A stretch of DNA of 28,808 bases from UBA7937 sp034419095 (lineage in GTDB: Bacteria; Chloroflexota; Anaerolineae; UBA7937). A program made the translations under genes and the position numbers. A model generated the notes under the pieces. It was not told the DNA's origin. It saw nothing but the letters and a program-made list of their open reading frames with translations, and did no database searches. Within the stretch, counting starts at the first letter, position 1; each line of letters begins with the position of its first letter. Below are positions 15,318 through 22,937 of the stretch, piece after piece. The stretch is from positions 1 through 28,808 of the forward strand of contig DAOULQ010000197.1 of NCBI GenBank assembly GCA_034419095.1. The letters are read 5' to 3'.

Positions 15318-15326
15318 ATGATAGCA
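15318..15326 (-). promoter_or_regulatory. Extended -10 promoter candidate for thiolase operon
   Basis: On the minus strand the sequence reads TGC-TATCAT, an extended -10 element, about 85 bp upstream of the thiolase ATG. No good -35 hexamer is seen, which extended -10 promoters can do without. Confidence 0.4.
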
Positions 15327-15420
15327 GAAAAAGGGGCTTTTGGCTAGTCGCGAAAGGGATAAGTAACGCTCTTTGAATAGGATGGACCAGGTGGTTAACA
15401 CAAAATAGGTTGGCTGATAG

Positions 15421-15449
15421 TTGACAAAAGAACGGGGTTATGATAAACT
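15421..15449 (+). promoter_or_regulatory. Sigma70-type promoter of the ArsR/ABC operon
   Basis: TTGACA (15421-15426), a 17-base spacer and TAAACT (15444-15449) with TG at 15441-15442 forming an extended -10. Transcription would start near 15456, leaving a leader of about 26 bases with no Shine-Dalgarno. Confidence 0.7.
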
Positions 15450-15458
15450 TAGTTAGAG

Positions 15459-15476
15459 TATAAGCATTAACTTATA
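15459..15476 (+). promoter_or_regulatory. Candidate ArsR operator
   Basis: Perfect inverted repeat TATAAG-N6-CTTATA between the promoter and the arsR ATG, overlapping the expected transcription start. Placement and size suit autorepression by the ArsR-family dimer. Confidence 0.55.
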
Positions 15477-15481
15477 AATAT

Positions 15482-15769
15482 ATGGACTTAGACGAAGCAA
15501 CCCAGATATTCAAAGCGCTCTCCGACCCCACTAGACTCCGGCTGATTCAACTCTTGGCAGGCCAAGAGCCGGGATCTGCGCTATGTGTAATGGCCCTGGC
15601 CGATAGGCTCAAGGTCTCTCAACCCGCGGTCTCCCAGCATTTGCGCGTGTTGAGGAATCTCGGCCTGGTGCGAGGCGAGCGCCGAGGTTTCCGCGTTCAT
15701 TACCTCTTAGACGAAGATGAACTGGCGAAATGGAGGGAAATAGCCTCAGATGCCCTGGAGAAAGGTTAA
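15482..15769 (+). CDS. ArsR-family winged-helix transcriptional regulator
   Basis: 95 aa. The N-terminal helix EATQIFKALSDPTRLRLIQLL, helix-turn-helix LKVSQPAVSQHLRVLRNLGLV and beta-wing RGERRGFRVHYLL are typical ArsR/SmtB. Metal-sensing members have an ELCVCDL motif in helix 3; here the segment is ALCVMAL with one Cys, so it may sense something other than arsenite or use a different site. The start ATG has no Shine-Dalgarno but sits 5 bp after the TATAAG-N6-CTTATA palindrome. It is followed by ABC transporter genes that it presumably controls. Confidence 0.9.
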   Translation: MDLDEATQIFKALSDPTRLRLIQLLAGQEPGSALCVMALADRLKVSQPAVSQHLRVLRNLGLVRGERRGFRVHYLLDEDELAKWREIASDALEKG

Positions 15770-15820
15770 GGTCGTGAGGCCTTGTTCAATATTAAAGGGA
15801 TAGTTAGATGGGGGGATTGC

Positions 15821-16798
15821 GTGGATGAGAAGATAGCCATTCGAGTGGAAGGGTTGACTCGCTATTATGGAGACCTCCTTGCTGTGGATCACATCACTTT
15901 CCAGGTGCAAAAGGGGGAGATATTCGGCTTTCTGGGGCCCAATGGAGCGGGAAAGACGACGACCATCCGCATGTTAGTGGGTTTGATCAGACCCAGCGAG
16001 GGACGCGCTTGGGTGAACGGTTACAACGTGGAAGGAGAGCCATTGGCGGTGAAGGCCAGCGTGGGGGTGGTCCCGGAGCAGTTGAACCTTTACGATGAAC
16101 TGAGCTGCTATGACAACCTCCAATTTATGGACCAACTCTACGGCGTGCCTCGGAAAGAATGGCGAGCCAGGACGGAGACACTCCTTCGTCAGTTCCGACT
16201 TTGGGACCGCAGAGATGAGCGTTTTGCCAATCTCTCCCGAGGCTTAAAACGGCGCCTGACCATCGCTGCCGCACTGATCCATGCGCCTCCTTTGCTTTTC
16301 TTGGATGAGCCAACCGTGGGGCTCGATGTCATAAGCGCACGAGCCTTGCGGCAGCAGATCAAAGAGCTCAAACAGCAAGGGGTAACTATATTCCTCACCA
16401 CCCACCTCATCGCTGAGGCAGAAGCCCTTTGCGACCGGGTAGCCATCTTGGTGGAGGGGAGGCTCAAGGCGTTGGATACTCCCGCTTCTTTGTGCCATGT
16501 GGCTCAAGAGCGCGAGGTGGTCGAGATTGGGTTGACTCGTATCGACCCAGGAACGGTGGAGGCTTTGCAAGGTTGTCCTGGTGTACAGGAAGTCTATGAG
16601 ACACAGGCTGGTATCCGCATACATCTGGCTGAAATGGCTACTACTCTCCCAGAGGTCATCCGTTGCTTGGAGGCTTTGAAGGTTCCAATACGGTCCCTGA
16701 ACACTATCAAGCCCACCTTAGAGGATGCTTTTGTGGCCCTGACCGGGCTGGATGCCGAGGTCATGCTTTTGGAAAAGGGGAACAGGAGAAGAAGATGA
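15821..16798 (+). CDS. ABC-2 type transporter ATP-binding protein
   Basis: Nucleotide-binding subunit of an ABC-2 exporter, 325 aa. Walker A GPNGAGKTT (39-47), Q-loop in GVVPEQLNLYDEL, signature LSRGLKRR (degenerate from LSGGQ), Walker B LLFLDEPTVGLD and the His switch TTHL. A C-terminal region of about 100 residues (after residue 225) resembles the regulatory tail of NatA/DrrA-type proteins. GTG at 15821 is chosen because GGGGGG precedes it closely and the domain starts directly after; a TTG at 15782 is in frame but poorly placed. Its stop overlaps the permease ATG (ATGA, 16795-16798), so the two are coupled. Substrate unknown; drug, lipid or sodium export are typical. Confidence 0.92.
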   Translation: MDEKIAIRVEGLTRYYGDLLAVDHITFQVQKGEIFGFLGPNGAGKTTTIRMLVGLIRPSEGRAWVNGYNVEGEPLAVKASVGVVPEQLNLYDELSCYDNLQFMDQLYGVPRKEWRARTETLLRQFRLWDRRDERFANLSRGLKRRLTIAAALIHAPPLLFLDEPTVGLDVISARALRQQIKELKQQGVTIFLTTHLIAEAEALCDRVAILVEGRLKALDTPASLCHVAQEREVVEIGLTRIDPGTVEALQGCPGVQEVYETQAGIRIHLAEMATTLPEVIRCLEALKVPIRSLNTIKPTLEDAFVALTGLDAEVMLLEKGNRRRR

Positions 16799-17532
16799 CC
16801 GATCAACTATTACGGGCCGGCTATATCGCTTTGAAGGACTTGCGAGCCTACTACCTCAAGCCCCCTCTCATCAGTTGGGGGGTCCTCTTTCCTGGTGTGA
16901 TGATCCTGGCCTTCTATTTGCGAAGCCCTATCGACATCCGCCAGATGATCCCCGGGTTGGTGGGGCTTACTCTTCTCTTCGGCGCTACATCCATGGAGGC
17001 AATCGTGGTGGCGTTCGAGAAGCGGATTGGAGCGCTGGAGCGGCTGGCTATGGCCCCCGTATCTCCGGCAGCGATATTACTCGGCAAGGCCGCTAGCGGT
17101 GTAGTCTTTGCCCTCCTGACTGGGCTTATCGTTACGGGAGTATCAACGGTGGCCCTAGATTTGACACTTTCAAAACCATTGCTGCTATTGCCAACCCTCC
17201 TGTTAGCGGCAACCAGTTTTTCCCTGCTCGGCAGTTTCGTGTCCGTAGCCGTACGGGAAGTCTTTGAGGCTATGACCCTAGCCAACTACTTCCGCTTCCC
17301 CATGATCTTTCTGTGTGGGGTCTTTCTCCCCTTGTCTGCCATGCCGCCTGTCCTGCGGATAGCGGCTTATGCGCTTCCACTGACTTATGCCGTGGATGCC
17401 CTACGTATCCACTTGTTGGCAGGGGAAGGGGCCATTCTACCACTGGCTGTGAACTGGGCGGCTTTGCTCTGTTTCGCTGCCATCCTATACTGTGGTGCTT
17501 GTCATCTGCTAGTTCGTCGATTGGAGGAGTGA
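16795..17532 (+). CDS. ABC-2 type transporter permease
   Basis: 245 aa, six predicted membrane segments: about residues 25-42, 52-66, 96-120, 130-152, 170-190 and 215-240. Family hallmarks are ALERLAMAPVSPAAILLGK in the first cytoplasmic loop and FRFPMIFLCGVFLPLSAMP before the last helices, as in NodJ/YadH-type permeases. The ATG has AGGAG six bases upstream and overlaps the ATPase stop. Together with the ATPase it forms a complete ABC-2 exporter of the two-gene type. The operon continues into the 49-aa Cys-rich protein. Confidence 0.9.
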   Translation: MTDQLLRAGYIALKDLRAYYLKPPLISWGVLFPGVMILAFYLRSPIDIRQMIPGLVGLTLLFGATSMEAIVVAFEKRIGALERLAMAPVSPAAILLGKAASGVVFALLTGLIVTGVSTVALDLTLSKPLLLLPTLLLAATSFSLLGSFVSVAVREVFEAMTLANYFRFPMIFLCGVFLPLSAMPPVLRIAAYALPLTYAVDALRIHLLAGEGAILPLAVNWAALLCFAAILYCGACHLLVRRLEE

Positions 17533-17537
17533 GAGAG

Positions 17538-17687
17538 ATGAAAGAACAACAAGCCGAGGAAAAGATTGTCTGTCCATATCCAGAGAGACTTAAGGGCAAG
17601 CCCCAGGAGTGCTCTGAGGAGCAGATTCGAGAATGCCACGGTGATGTAGAAAAGCACCCTTGTGAGGAGGAAACAGGTTCTCAATAG
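17538..17687 (+). CDS. 49-aa Cys/His-rich small protein
   Basis: Starts 5 bp after the permease stop with GGAGGAG upstream (17523-17529), so it is probably the last gene of the ArsR/ABC operon. It has four Cys and two His in a short charged chain: Cys12, Cys25, Cys33-His34, His40 and Cys42 (motifs CPYPERL, ECSEEQIRECHGD, HPC). No membrane segment. The spacing suits a metal or Fe-S site or a redox disulphide. I believe similar short C-P-(Y/H)-P-E / ECS-x-EQI-x-x-CHGD proteins exist in anaerobes, but I know no function. Real gene likely, function unknown. Confidence 0.75.
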   Translation: MKEQQAEEKIVCPYPERLKGKPQECSEEQIRECHGDVEKHPCEEETGSQ

Positions 17688-17717
17688 ATGTGTGGCTCAC
17701 CGCGGAATAGCATGACT

Positions 17718-17816
17718 TCACTTCTTGAGGCTCATGGCCTCTTTTGCCGCGGCGGCGATATGCTCCGCCGTGAGGCCGTATTCCTCTAGGAGTTCTTCGG
17801 GCTTTCCTGTCAACCC
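17718..17816 (-). pseudogene. Remnant of a transketolase-like C-terminus
   Basis: The minus strand reads GLTGKPEELLEEYGLTAEHI, then about a dozen further residues, and a TGA at 17720-17718. The pattern G-x-P-E-E-L-L-E-x-Y-G-L-T-A-E-x-I matches the extreme C-terminus of transketolase C-terminal subunits and related E1 enzymes. The same frame upstream has no further similarity and meets a TAA after about 10 more codons, just within the birA promoter region. So only the last 33 codons or so of an old gene remain. Similarity is recognised by eye, not searched. Confidence 0.5.
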
Positions 17817-17824
17817 CTGCCATA

Positions 17825-17854
17825 TTGACAGGGTGCCTATCTCTTGGCTATTAT
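17825..17854 (+). promoter_or_regulatory. Promoter of birA
   Basis: TTGACA (17825-17830), an 18-base spacer and TATTAT (17849-17854). The predicted start of transcription coincides with the ATG at 17861, implying a leaderless mRNA. Confidence 0.6.
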
Positions 17855-17860
17855 GGGTTT

Positions 17861-18634
17861 ATGGAAGAATTGAGGCCGGGGAGAATCCGAGAAGGGCTAG
17901 CCACGAAATTCGTAGGGCAAAATATCGTTTGCTTTGAGAGCATCAGCTCCACCAACGAGGTGGCGAAGGGACTAGTCGATAAGGGCGCTCCAGAGGGGAC
18001 ACTGGTAATCGCCGAGGAGCAGACGGCGGGGAAGGGAAGGCTGGGGCGGCGCTGGGTAGCCCCCCCAGGAACGAGCCTCCTTTTCTCCCTCCTCCTCTAT
18101 CCGGATCTGGCCTTGGCAGAGGCCCCCCGCCACACTATGCTCGCTTCCCTGGCTGCTGCCGAGGCCATCGAGTCGGTATCCGGGCTCCCGGTGAGGTTCA
18201 AATGGCCCAACGATATCCTGATCCGAGGCAGGAAGGCAGGCGGGGTCTTGACCGAGGTGGGGGTTACGGGGAAGAGGTTAGATTATGTTGTGGTGGGGAT
18301 AGGCTTGAACGTGAACTGGAACCCCACTCAGGTGCCGGAATTAGCAGGGAAGGCGACGAGCCTTTCCGAAGAGTTAGGGCGTGAGGTCTCTCGATTTGAG
18401 TTGCTTCAAAGGCTGCTCATCTATATGGAGAGGGGGTATCTCCGGCTGCAAGAAGGGTACTTGCCCCATAAGGTTTTCACTTCGCGCCTGGCGAATGTCG
18501 GGGAGAAGGTCGAGGTGGTTCTACCCAGAGGTAATGTGGAAGGCTTCGTGGAGGGGGTTAATGGTGAGGGAGCGCTCCTCCTGCGAAGGGAGGATGGCAC
18601 GACGGTGCGGGTGACCATGGGGGAGATAGCCTAA
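17861..18634 (+). CDS. birA: Biotin--[biotin carboxyl carrier protein] ligase, without DNA-binding domain
   Basis: Activates biotin as biotinyl-AMP and attaches it to the carrier-protein lysine. 257 aa. Catalytic motifs: SISSTNEVAK, the biotin/ATP loop GKGRLGRRWVAPPG, KWPNDILI, GIGLNVN, and the C-terminal SH3-like domain RGNVEGFVEGVNGEGALLL. There is no N-terminal helix-turn-helix, so this is the monofunctional class and not a repressor. The ATG at 17861 is preferred over in-frame codons further upstream, which would fall inside the -35/-10 region. No Shine-Dalgarno is present, in line with a leaderless transcript. Its likely substrate in this window is Lys129 of the carrier protein at 7000-7491. 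Confidence 0.94.
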   Translation: MEELRPGRIREGLATKFVGQNIVCFESISSTNEVAKGLVDKGAPEGTLVIAEEQTAGKGRLGRRWVAPPGTSLLFSLLLYPDLALAEAPRHTMLASLAAAEAIESVSGLPVRFKWPNDILIRGRKAGGVLTEVGVTGKRLDYVVVGIGLNVNWNPTQVPELAGKATSLSEELGREVSRFELLQRLLIYMERGYLRLQEGYLPHKVFTSRLANVGEKVEVVLPRGNVEGFVEGVNGEGALLLRREDGTTVRVTMGEIA

Positions 18635-18678
18635 CCTTGGAGTGCGCAGGTGGCGATGAATCAACTTGTAAAGCGCCG

Positions 18679-21099
18679 TTATTCGCTCTGGGGTTCTAGA
18701 ATGAGCAACCCTTCCTTGTTCCGCTCGATTTCACCTTTTTCCCAAAGCAGGGGGTGATATTCAACCCCTTGCCAAGAAGTAATCATGTCGCCGTAATGTT
18801 TGTGGAAGGGGATGCCCACCTGCCCCGTGGTGTGTATGCTTAGGGAGTTGGAGAAGTGGGAGAGATCGACGATGAGCCGCTGCGAGACGCCACCTTGCAC
18901 GGCGAAGACCTCCCCTATCTCCGCGGGAACAGGGTCTTCGGCGAAGGCCGAGTAGTCGAAGCCGGCTGCATTCACGGTGGAACCGGAGCCCCGGCTGGGT
19001 AGGGGGCCTCGGTTGAAGATGAGGTCGAGGGGCTTTACCGCTCCCATAGGGTGATCGAAGGTGACGGTATGAAGTCGCCCCCAGGTCCACTCGTGAGGCA
19101 CGTCCCCGAACCTCTTCCCCAAAAGGTCACAGGCCTCAGCGAAACTGCGGCGCACTATATCATCTCTCTTTTCCCGCGCTGGCGTGGCCACGTCGTCGAA
19201 CCAGGGATTGTTCGGCTCCTTCACCATTCTCTCTAAAGCCAGATGGTGCCAGGTGCCTGCTTCTAGGTAGTCGGCGAAAAGTTCATCGCCCAGTTCATCG
19301 GCGAAGGCGTTCTTCACCAATATCAGGTAGAAGACCTGGAAGATCCCTGCCCCGGTGCTATCTATATCGTTATTCAGGTCCCATTCTTCAAGTTGGTTCA
19401 TGGCCCTCTCTTGGAGCCACCCCTCCGGTTGTATGGCTAGTAGATAGGGCATGAATATCTCGGCAGGGATGGAGTAGGTGTCGGCGTGAAATCGTTTGAA
19501 CTCCTCGATGGATAAGGTTTCCTGGCCCTCTAAAAGTTGGGTCAGTCTCCGAGCCCGGTAGACCGCCCAATCGTGAGATATGAAGTAGGGGTATTCGTCT
19601 CCGATGACCCTATTGTTAGAGGTGACTATGTAGTGAGTAGGGGGGTTGAAAACATGGGGAAGTTCCTCGAAGGGGATATACCTTTCCCATTCGTACTCTC
19701 CCGTCCAGCCGGGGACGGGGACGAGCCCTTGACCCTGGGCCCGGACGGGGATCCACCCCGGCATCTGGTAGCCGATGTTCCCTTCCCGGTCGGCGTAGAC
19801 GAAGTTTTGGGAGGGGACGGCCCAGAATCGCAGCGCTTCTCGGAACTCCTCCCAGTTCTTGGCCCGGTTGAGCATGATAACGCTCTTGTATATCTGACTT
19901 GGCTCTAAGGCCGTCCACCTGAGGGCTAGGGTCTCCGTTACCCCCTCCACCACGGGGGTGATGATGGGGCCATGGCGGGTGAGACACACCCTCTCCACCG
20001 CTGAGTCTTGCCCCTTCACCTTGATTTCCTCCTCTACGATCTCCATCTCCAACCATTGGCCCTGATATTCGTATTGGTCGGGGTTAGCGGGGCTCACCTT
20101 TTCGATATAGAGGTCTTGGACGTCAGGGCCTACGTTGGTCACCGCCCAGGCTATATCTTTGTTGTGGCCCACGATGACCCCAGGGACACCAGGGAAGGAA
20201 TACCCTTCCACGTTGAACCCCCCGCCCACCAGGTGCACCTCGTACCAGATGGAGGGCATCTGGATCCCCAGATGCATATCGTTGGCTAGAAGGGGCATCC
20301 CCGTGGCCGACTTCTGGCCGTCGATGACCCAGTTGTTGCTGCCCAGGCCAGCCCCTTGGGCTCCCAAGAGTTCTTTTAACTGGCGGGCTTGCCTGAGCAG
20401 ACGATCTGTGCCCGGGATCTGATAGCCCAGGGGTTCGGAGGGGATGATGGGGGGAGCATCGGCAGGGTAAGGGGGGGCTAACTGGTTCGCTTTCTCCTCC
20501 CCCAACTTCTCGATGAGGCTGGCCCGGAGGATTTCCGTCTCCCAATTTCCCCCCAGGTCCCAAGCCATCACCTTGCCCCAGGCGATGCTATCGGCAGGGG
20601 TCCAAGGGTCGGATTTGAAACCCAGGATGAGGAATTCGGGAGGGAGGCTCGCTTTGTCGATAAGGGCGTTGACCCCTGCCACGTAGGCTTTGAGCATGGT
20701 ACGGGTCTCTTCATCCAGGTTGGCAGCCTCCTCTTCCGCCACCCGCCTCCAACCGATAGTGCGGATGAAGCGGTCGGTCTCTAGTGTGGCCTCGCCTAGC
20801 ACTTCAGAGAGAGTGCCAGAGCCAATTCGTCGGTTGAACTCCATCTGCCAAAGGCGGTCTTGAGCCGTGACGTACCCCTGGGCGAAGAAGAGGTCTTCAA
20901 CGTTCTGGGCGTAGATATGGGGGACGCCCCATTTGTCCCGATAGACCTCCACCGGGGCCTTAAGCCCCTCTACCTTGATGGTACCGTTGATGGCGGGAAA
21001 AGAGCGGCGCAGGAGAAGGTAACCGGTAGTAGGGATCACCAGGATGACCAGAAGCAAGAAAACTCCTACGCCCAAGAGGGCTCTTCTTAGCCACTTCAT
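18679..21099 (-). CDS. Penicillin acylase-family N-terminal nucleophile hydrolase
   Basis: Precursor of a two-chain amidase of the penicillin/acyl-homoserine lactone acylase family, 806 aa. An N-terminal hydrophobic segment (LLGVGVFLLLVILVIPTTGYLL) acts as signal or anchor, so the enzyme works outside the cytoplasmic membrane. Alpha-chain motif VYRDKWGVPHIYAQN and AQGYVTAQDRLWQMEFNRR; autocleavage would release Ser254 in GLGSNNWVIDG as the N-terminal nucleophile. The beta chain has LANDMHLGIQMPSIWYEVHL, RHGPIIT and the C-terminal GGVSQRLIVDLS and PFHKHYGDM. The ATG at 21099 is chosen: GGAG is seven bases upstream and the promoter at 21138-21166 starts transcription near 21131, after the alternative ATG at 21135. 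Substrate unknown (amide such as acyl-homoserine lactone or peptide-like compound). Confidence 0.93.
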   Translation of the reverse strand: MKWLRRALLGVGVFLLLVILVIPTTGYLLLRRSFPAINGTIKVEGLKAPVEVYRDKWGVPHIYAQNVEDLFFAQGYVTAQDRLWQMEFNRRIGSGTLSEVLGEATLETDRFIRTIGWRRVAEEEAANLDEETRTMLKAYVAGVNALIDKASLPPEFLILGFKSDPWTPADSIAWGKVMAWDLGGNWETEILRASLIEKLGEEKANQLAPPYPADAPPIIPSEPLGYQIPGTDRLLRQARQLKELLGAQGAGLGSNNWVIDGQKSATGMPLLANDMHLGIQMPSIWYEVHLVGGGFNVEGYSFPGVPGVIVGHNKDIAWAVTNVGPDVQDLYIEKVSPANPDQYEYQGQWLEMEIVEEEIKVKGQDSAVERVCLTRHGPIITPVVEGVTETLALRWTALEPSQIYKSVIMLNRAKNWEEFREALRFWAVPSQNFVYADREGNIGYQMPGWIPVRAQGQGLVPVPGWTGEYEWERYIPFEELPHVFNPPTHYIVTSNNRVIGDEYPYFISHDWAVYRARRLTQLLEGQETLSIEEFKRFHADTYSIPAEIFMPYLLAIQPEGWLQERAMNQLEEWDLNNDIDSTGAGIFQVFYLILVKNAFADELGDELFADYLEAGTWHHLALERMVKEPNNPWFDDVATPAREKRDDIVRRSFAEACDLLGKRFGDVPHEWTWGRLHTVTFDHPMGAVKPLDLIFNRGPLPSRGSGSTVNAAGFDYSAFAEDPVPAEIGEVFAVQGGVSQRLIVDLSHFSNSLSIHTTGQVGIPFHKHYGDMITSWQGVEYHPLLWEKGEIERNKEGLLILEPQSE

Positions 21100-21137
21100 T
21101 ATGGATCTCCGTGCATGATGTGCGATAATTTCCATCG

Positions 21138-21166
21138 TTTATAGCACGCTGGAAGGGGGAAGTCAA
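21138..21166 (-). promoter_or_regulatory. Promoter of the penicillin acylase-family gene
   Basis: On the minus strand TTGACT (21166-21161), a 17-base spacer and TATAAA (21143-21138). Transcription would begin near 21131, giving a leader of about 32 bases with a GGAG site before the ATG at 21099. Confidence 0.6.
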
Positions 21167-21174
21167 GGGGGCTA

Positions 21175-21201
21175 TTAACAGGCCATAGATTATGCTATAC
21201 T
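21175..21201 (+). promoter_or_regulatory. Promoter of the AIR synthase/HypE-like gene
   Basis: TATACT (21196-21201) with TG at 21193-21194 forms an extended -10; TTAACA (21175-21180) is a possible -35 with a short 15-base spacer. Six bases separate the -10 from the ATG at 21208, so the transcript would be leaderless. Confidence 0.55.
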
Positions 21202-21207
21202 TTTAGT

Positions 21208-22233
21208 ATGGCTCGTTATCCAGTTGGGAAGTTGCCAGCAGAGGTTCTAGCCCGTCTCTTGGAGCGGTATCGGTTGGAAGATGGGCGGGTGATAGTGGGG
21301 GCCCGTATCGGGGAGGATGCGGCGGTGATCGATATGGGGGAGAGGTACTTGGTGGTCAAGACAGACCCCATCACCTTCGCCACCGACCATATCGGCTGGT
21401 ACGCGGTCTGCATCAACGCTAACGATCTAGCCACCATGGGGGCCAGGCCTCGATGGTTCCTGGCCACAGTGCTTCTGCCGGAGGGGAAAGCGGATGAAGC
21501 CTTGGCAGAAGAGATATTCCGGCAGTTGCATCAAGCGTGCCGGGAGCTGAGGATCTCCTTGGTGGGCGGCCATACGGAGATAACCTACGACCTCCCTCGC
21601 CCCATAGTGGTAGGGCAGATGCTGGGGGAGGTGGAGAAAGAGAAGTTGGTCACCACCGGAGGCGCTCAAGTGGGCGATCTGATCCTCCTCACCAAGGGGA
21701 TAGCCATAGAAGCCACCGCCATCCTGGCCCGGGAGAAGGAGGCGCACCTCAAGGAGAGGGGTTACAGCGAAGCCTTCCTGAAGCGAGCGAAGGGCTACCT
21801 TTTCCATCCGGGGATAAGCGTGCTTAACGAGGCGCTATTAGCCCATCAGACGGTTCCAGTGCACGCCATGCACGACCCCACTGAAGGGGGCCTAGCCATG
21901 GGACTTTGGGAGTTAGCCCAGGCAGCGAAGGTGGGGCTCCTCATCGAGGGGGATGAGGTGGTCGTTCTCCCGGAGTGTGAGAGGCTCTGTGCTGAATTTG
22001 GGCTCGACCCCCTGGGAGCCATAGCCTCTGGGGCTTTGATCATTGCTGTCTCGCCAGAGGATGGCGATAAATTGAAGAAAGCCTTGGAGAGGGAGGGGAC
22101 CCCTTGCCGTCTCATAGGAGAGGTTCTCCCTCCGGAGCAGAATCTCAAGTTGCGGAGGGGAGGCCGGACTTTTGACCTTCCCCTTTTCACCGAGGATGAG
22201 ATCGCAAAGGTCTTCATCTTGAAGAAGTCATGA
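21208..22233 (+). CDS. AIR synthase/HypE-related ATP-binding protein
   Basis: 341 aa of the PurM/HypE/SelD fold. N-terminal half: VIVGARIGEDAAVIDMG (metal/ATP loop) and VCINANDLATMGARPRWFL (dimer and ATP interface), LVGGHTEITYD. C-terminal half: GDLILLTKGIAIEATAILA, HDPTEGGLAMGLWEL and ASGALIIAVSP. HypE dehydrates a thiocarboxamide on its C-terminal cysteine (…PRIC); here the protein ends FILKKS without Cys, so it is not a standard HypE. No hydrogenase maturation genes are nearby. It belongs to the uncharacterised AIR synthase-like group. Leaderless start; the stop overlaps the TPR gene start (ATGA). Confidence 0.85.
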   Translation: MARYPVGKLPAEVLARLLERYRLEDGRVIVGARIGEDAAVIDMGERYLVVKTDPITFATDHIGWYAVCINANDLATMGARPRWFLATVLLPEGKADEALAEEIFRQLHQACRELRISLVGGHTEITYDLPRPIVVGQMLGEVEKEKLVTTGGAQVGDLILLTKGIAIEATAILAREKEAHLKERGYSEAFLKRAKGYLFHPGISVLNEALLAHQTVPVHAMHDPTEGGLAMGLWELAQAAKVGLLIEGDEVVVLPECERLCAEFGLDPLGAIASGALIIAVSPEDGDKLKKALEREGTPCRLIGEVLPPEQNLKLRRGGRTFDLPLFTEDEIAKVFILKKS

Positions 22234-22937
22234 ATAAGAAATTGACGAACCTCGATGCTCGGGAATTGAACGAGTTGGGAAACGCCTACACCGATTACGG
22301 AATGTGGGATAAAGCGTTGGAGTGCTACGAGCGTAGCCTCTCCTTGGGGCGAGAGGCTAAGGATCGCCGAGGAGAGATGGTGGTCCTCAATAACCTAGGA
22401 GCCCTCTACCATCGGCAGGCTCTCTGGGACGAGGCCTTGCGATGCTACCGGGAAAGCCGCAAGATCGCCCATGAACTAGAAGAGCGAGAAAGCGAACTGG
22501 CGATCCTGGTGAATATGACCTTCATCCATCTCACTCGGTCTCATGTTGACGATTTCTTACAACTAGCCGATGAGGCGGAGGAACTGGCCCGATCCTTGGA
22601 AGGTTGGGCGCCTCTCTCTATACTACATTGGCTTCGGGGGAGGCTAGCCTTCGCCTCCTCCAGGGATGAGGAGGGGATGGCCTACTATGCGGAGGCCCTT
22701 CGCTTTGCCCCCAAGGGGGGAGAAGCAACCCTAAGAGAGATGCTCGCTCACGTTGATGAGGAGATAGAGCGGCTGGTAGCCCGGGACTCCCCAGGTCTGG
22801 CTTTCGTCCTCTGCGACTACCTTCTCGCTGCTTGCGAGGGGATAGAAGGGGTTCGCCATCACCTGGCAGAGAAGCGGGAGGGGTTGTTATCTCCTCCGTG
22901 TCTCTCCGGTAGGGAAGGAAGCGGGAAAGAGAACTAG
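22230..22937 (+). CDS. Tetratricopeptide-repeat protein
   Basis: 235 aa. Two clear TPR units: about residues 11-44 (ELNELGNAYTDYGMWDKALECYERS) and 51-84 (LNNLGALYHRQALWDEALRCYRES), followed by weaker helical repeats to about residue 160. The last 70 residues are helical with two Cys and a Gly/Ser-rich end. No signal peptide. The ATG overlaps the stop of the AIR synthase-like gene (22230-22233), so the products probably act together, for example with the TPR protein as a scaffold. The stop overlaps the VKOR stop on the other strand (22934-22937). Confidence 0.88.
   Translation: MNKKLTNLDARELNELGNAYTDYGMWDKALECYERSLSLGREAKDRRGEMVVLNNLGALYHRQALWDEALRCYRESRKIAHELEERESELAILVNMTFIHLTRSHVDDFLQLADEAEELARSLEGWAPLSILHWLRGRLAFASSRDEEGMAYYAEALRFAPKGGEATLREMLAHVDEEIERLVARDSPGLAFVLCDYLLAACEGIEGVRHHLAEKREGLLSPPCLSGREGSGKEN

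Noticed and set aside
17590..17823. 77-aa minus-strand open frame across the small Cys-rich gene
   Set aside because: It is out of frame with the transketolase-like remnant and opposite the better-supported 49-aa gene.
21100..21135. Upstream ATG (21135) for the penicillin acylase-family gene
   Set aside because: It lies at or before the predicted transcription start and has no ribosome site; the ATG at 21099 has GGAG and begins a proper signal segment.
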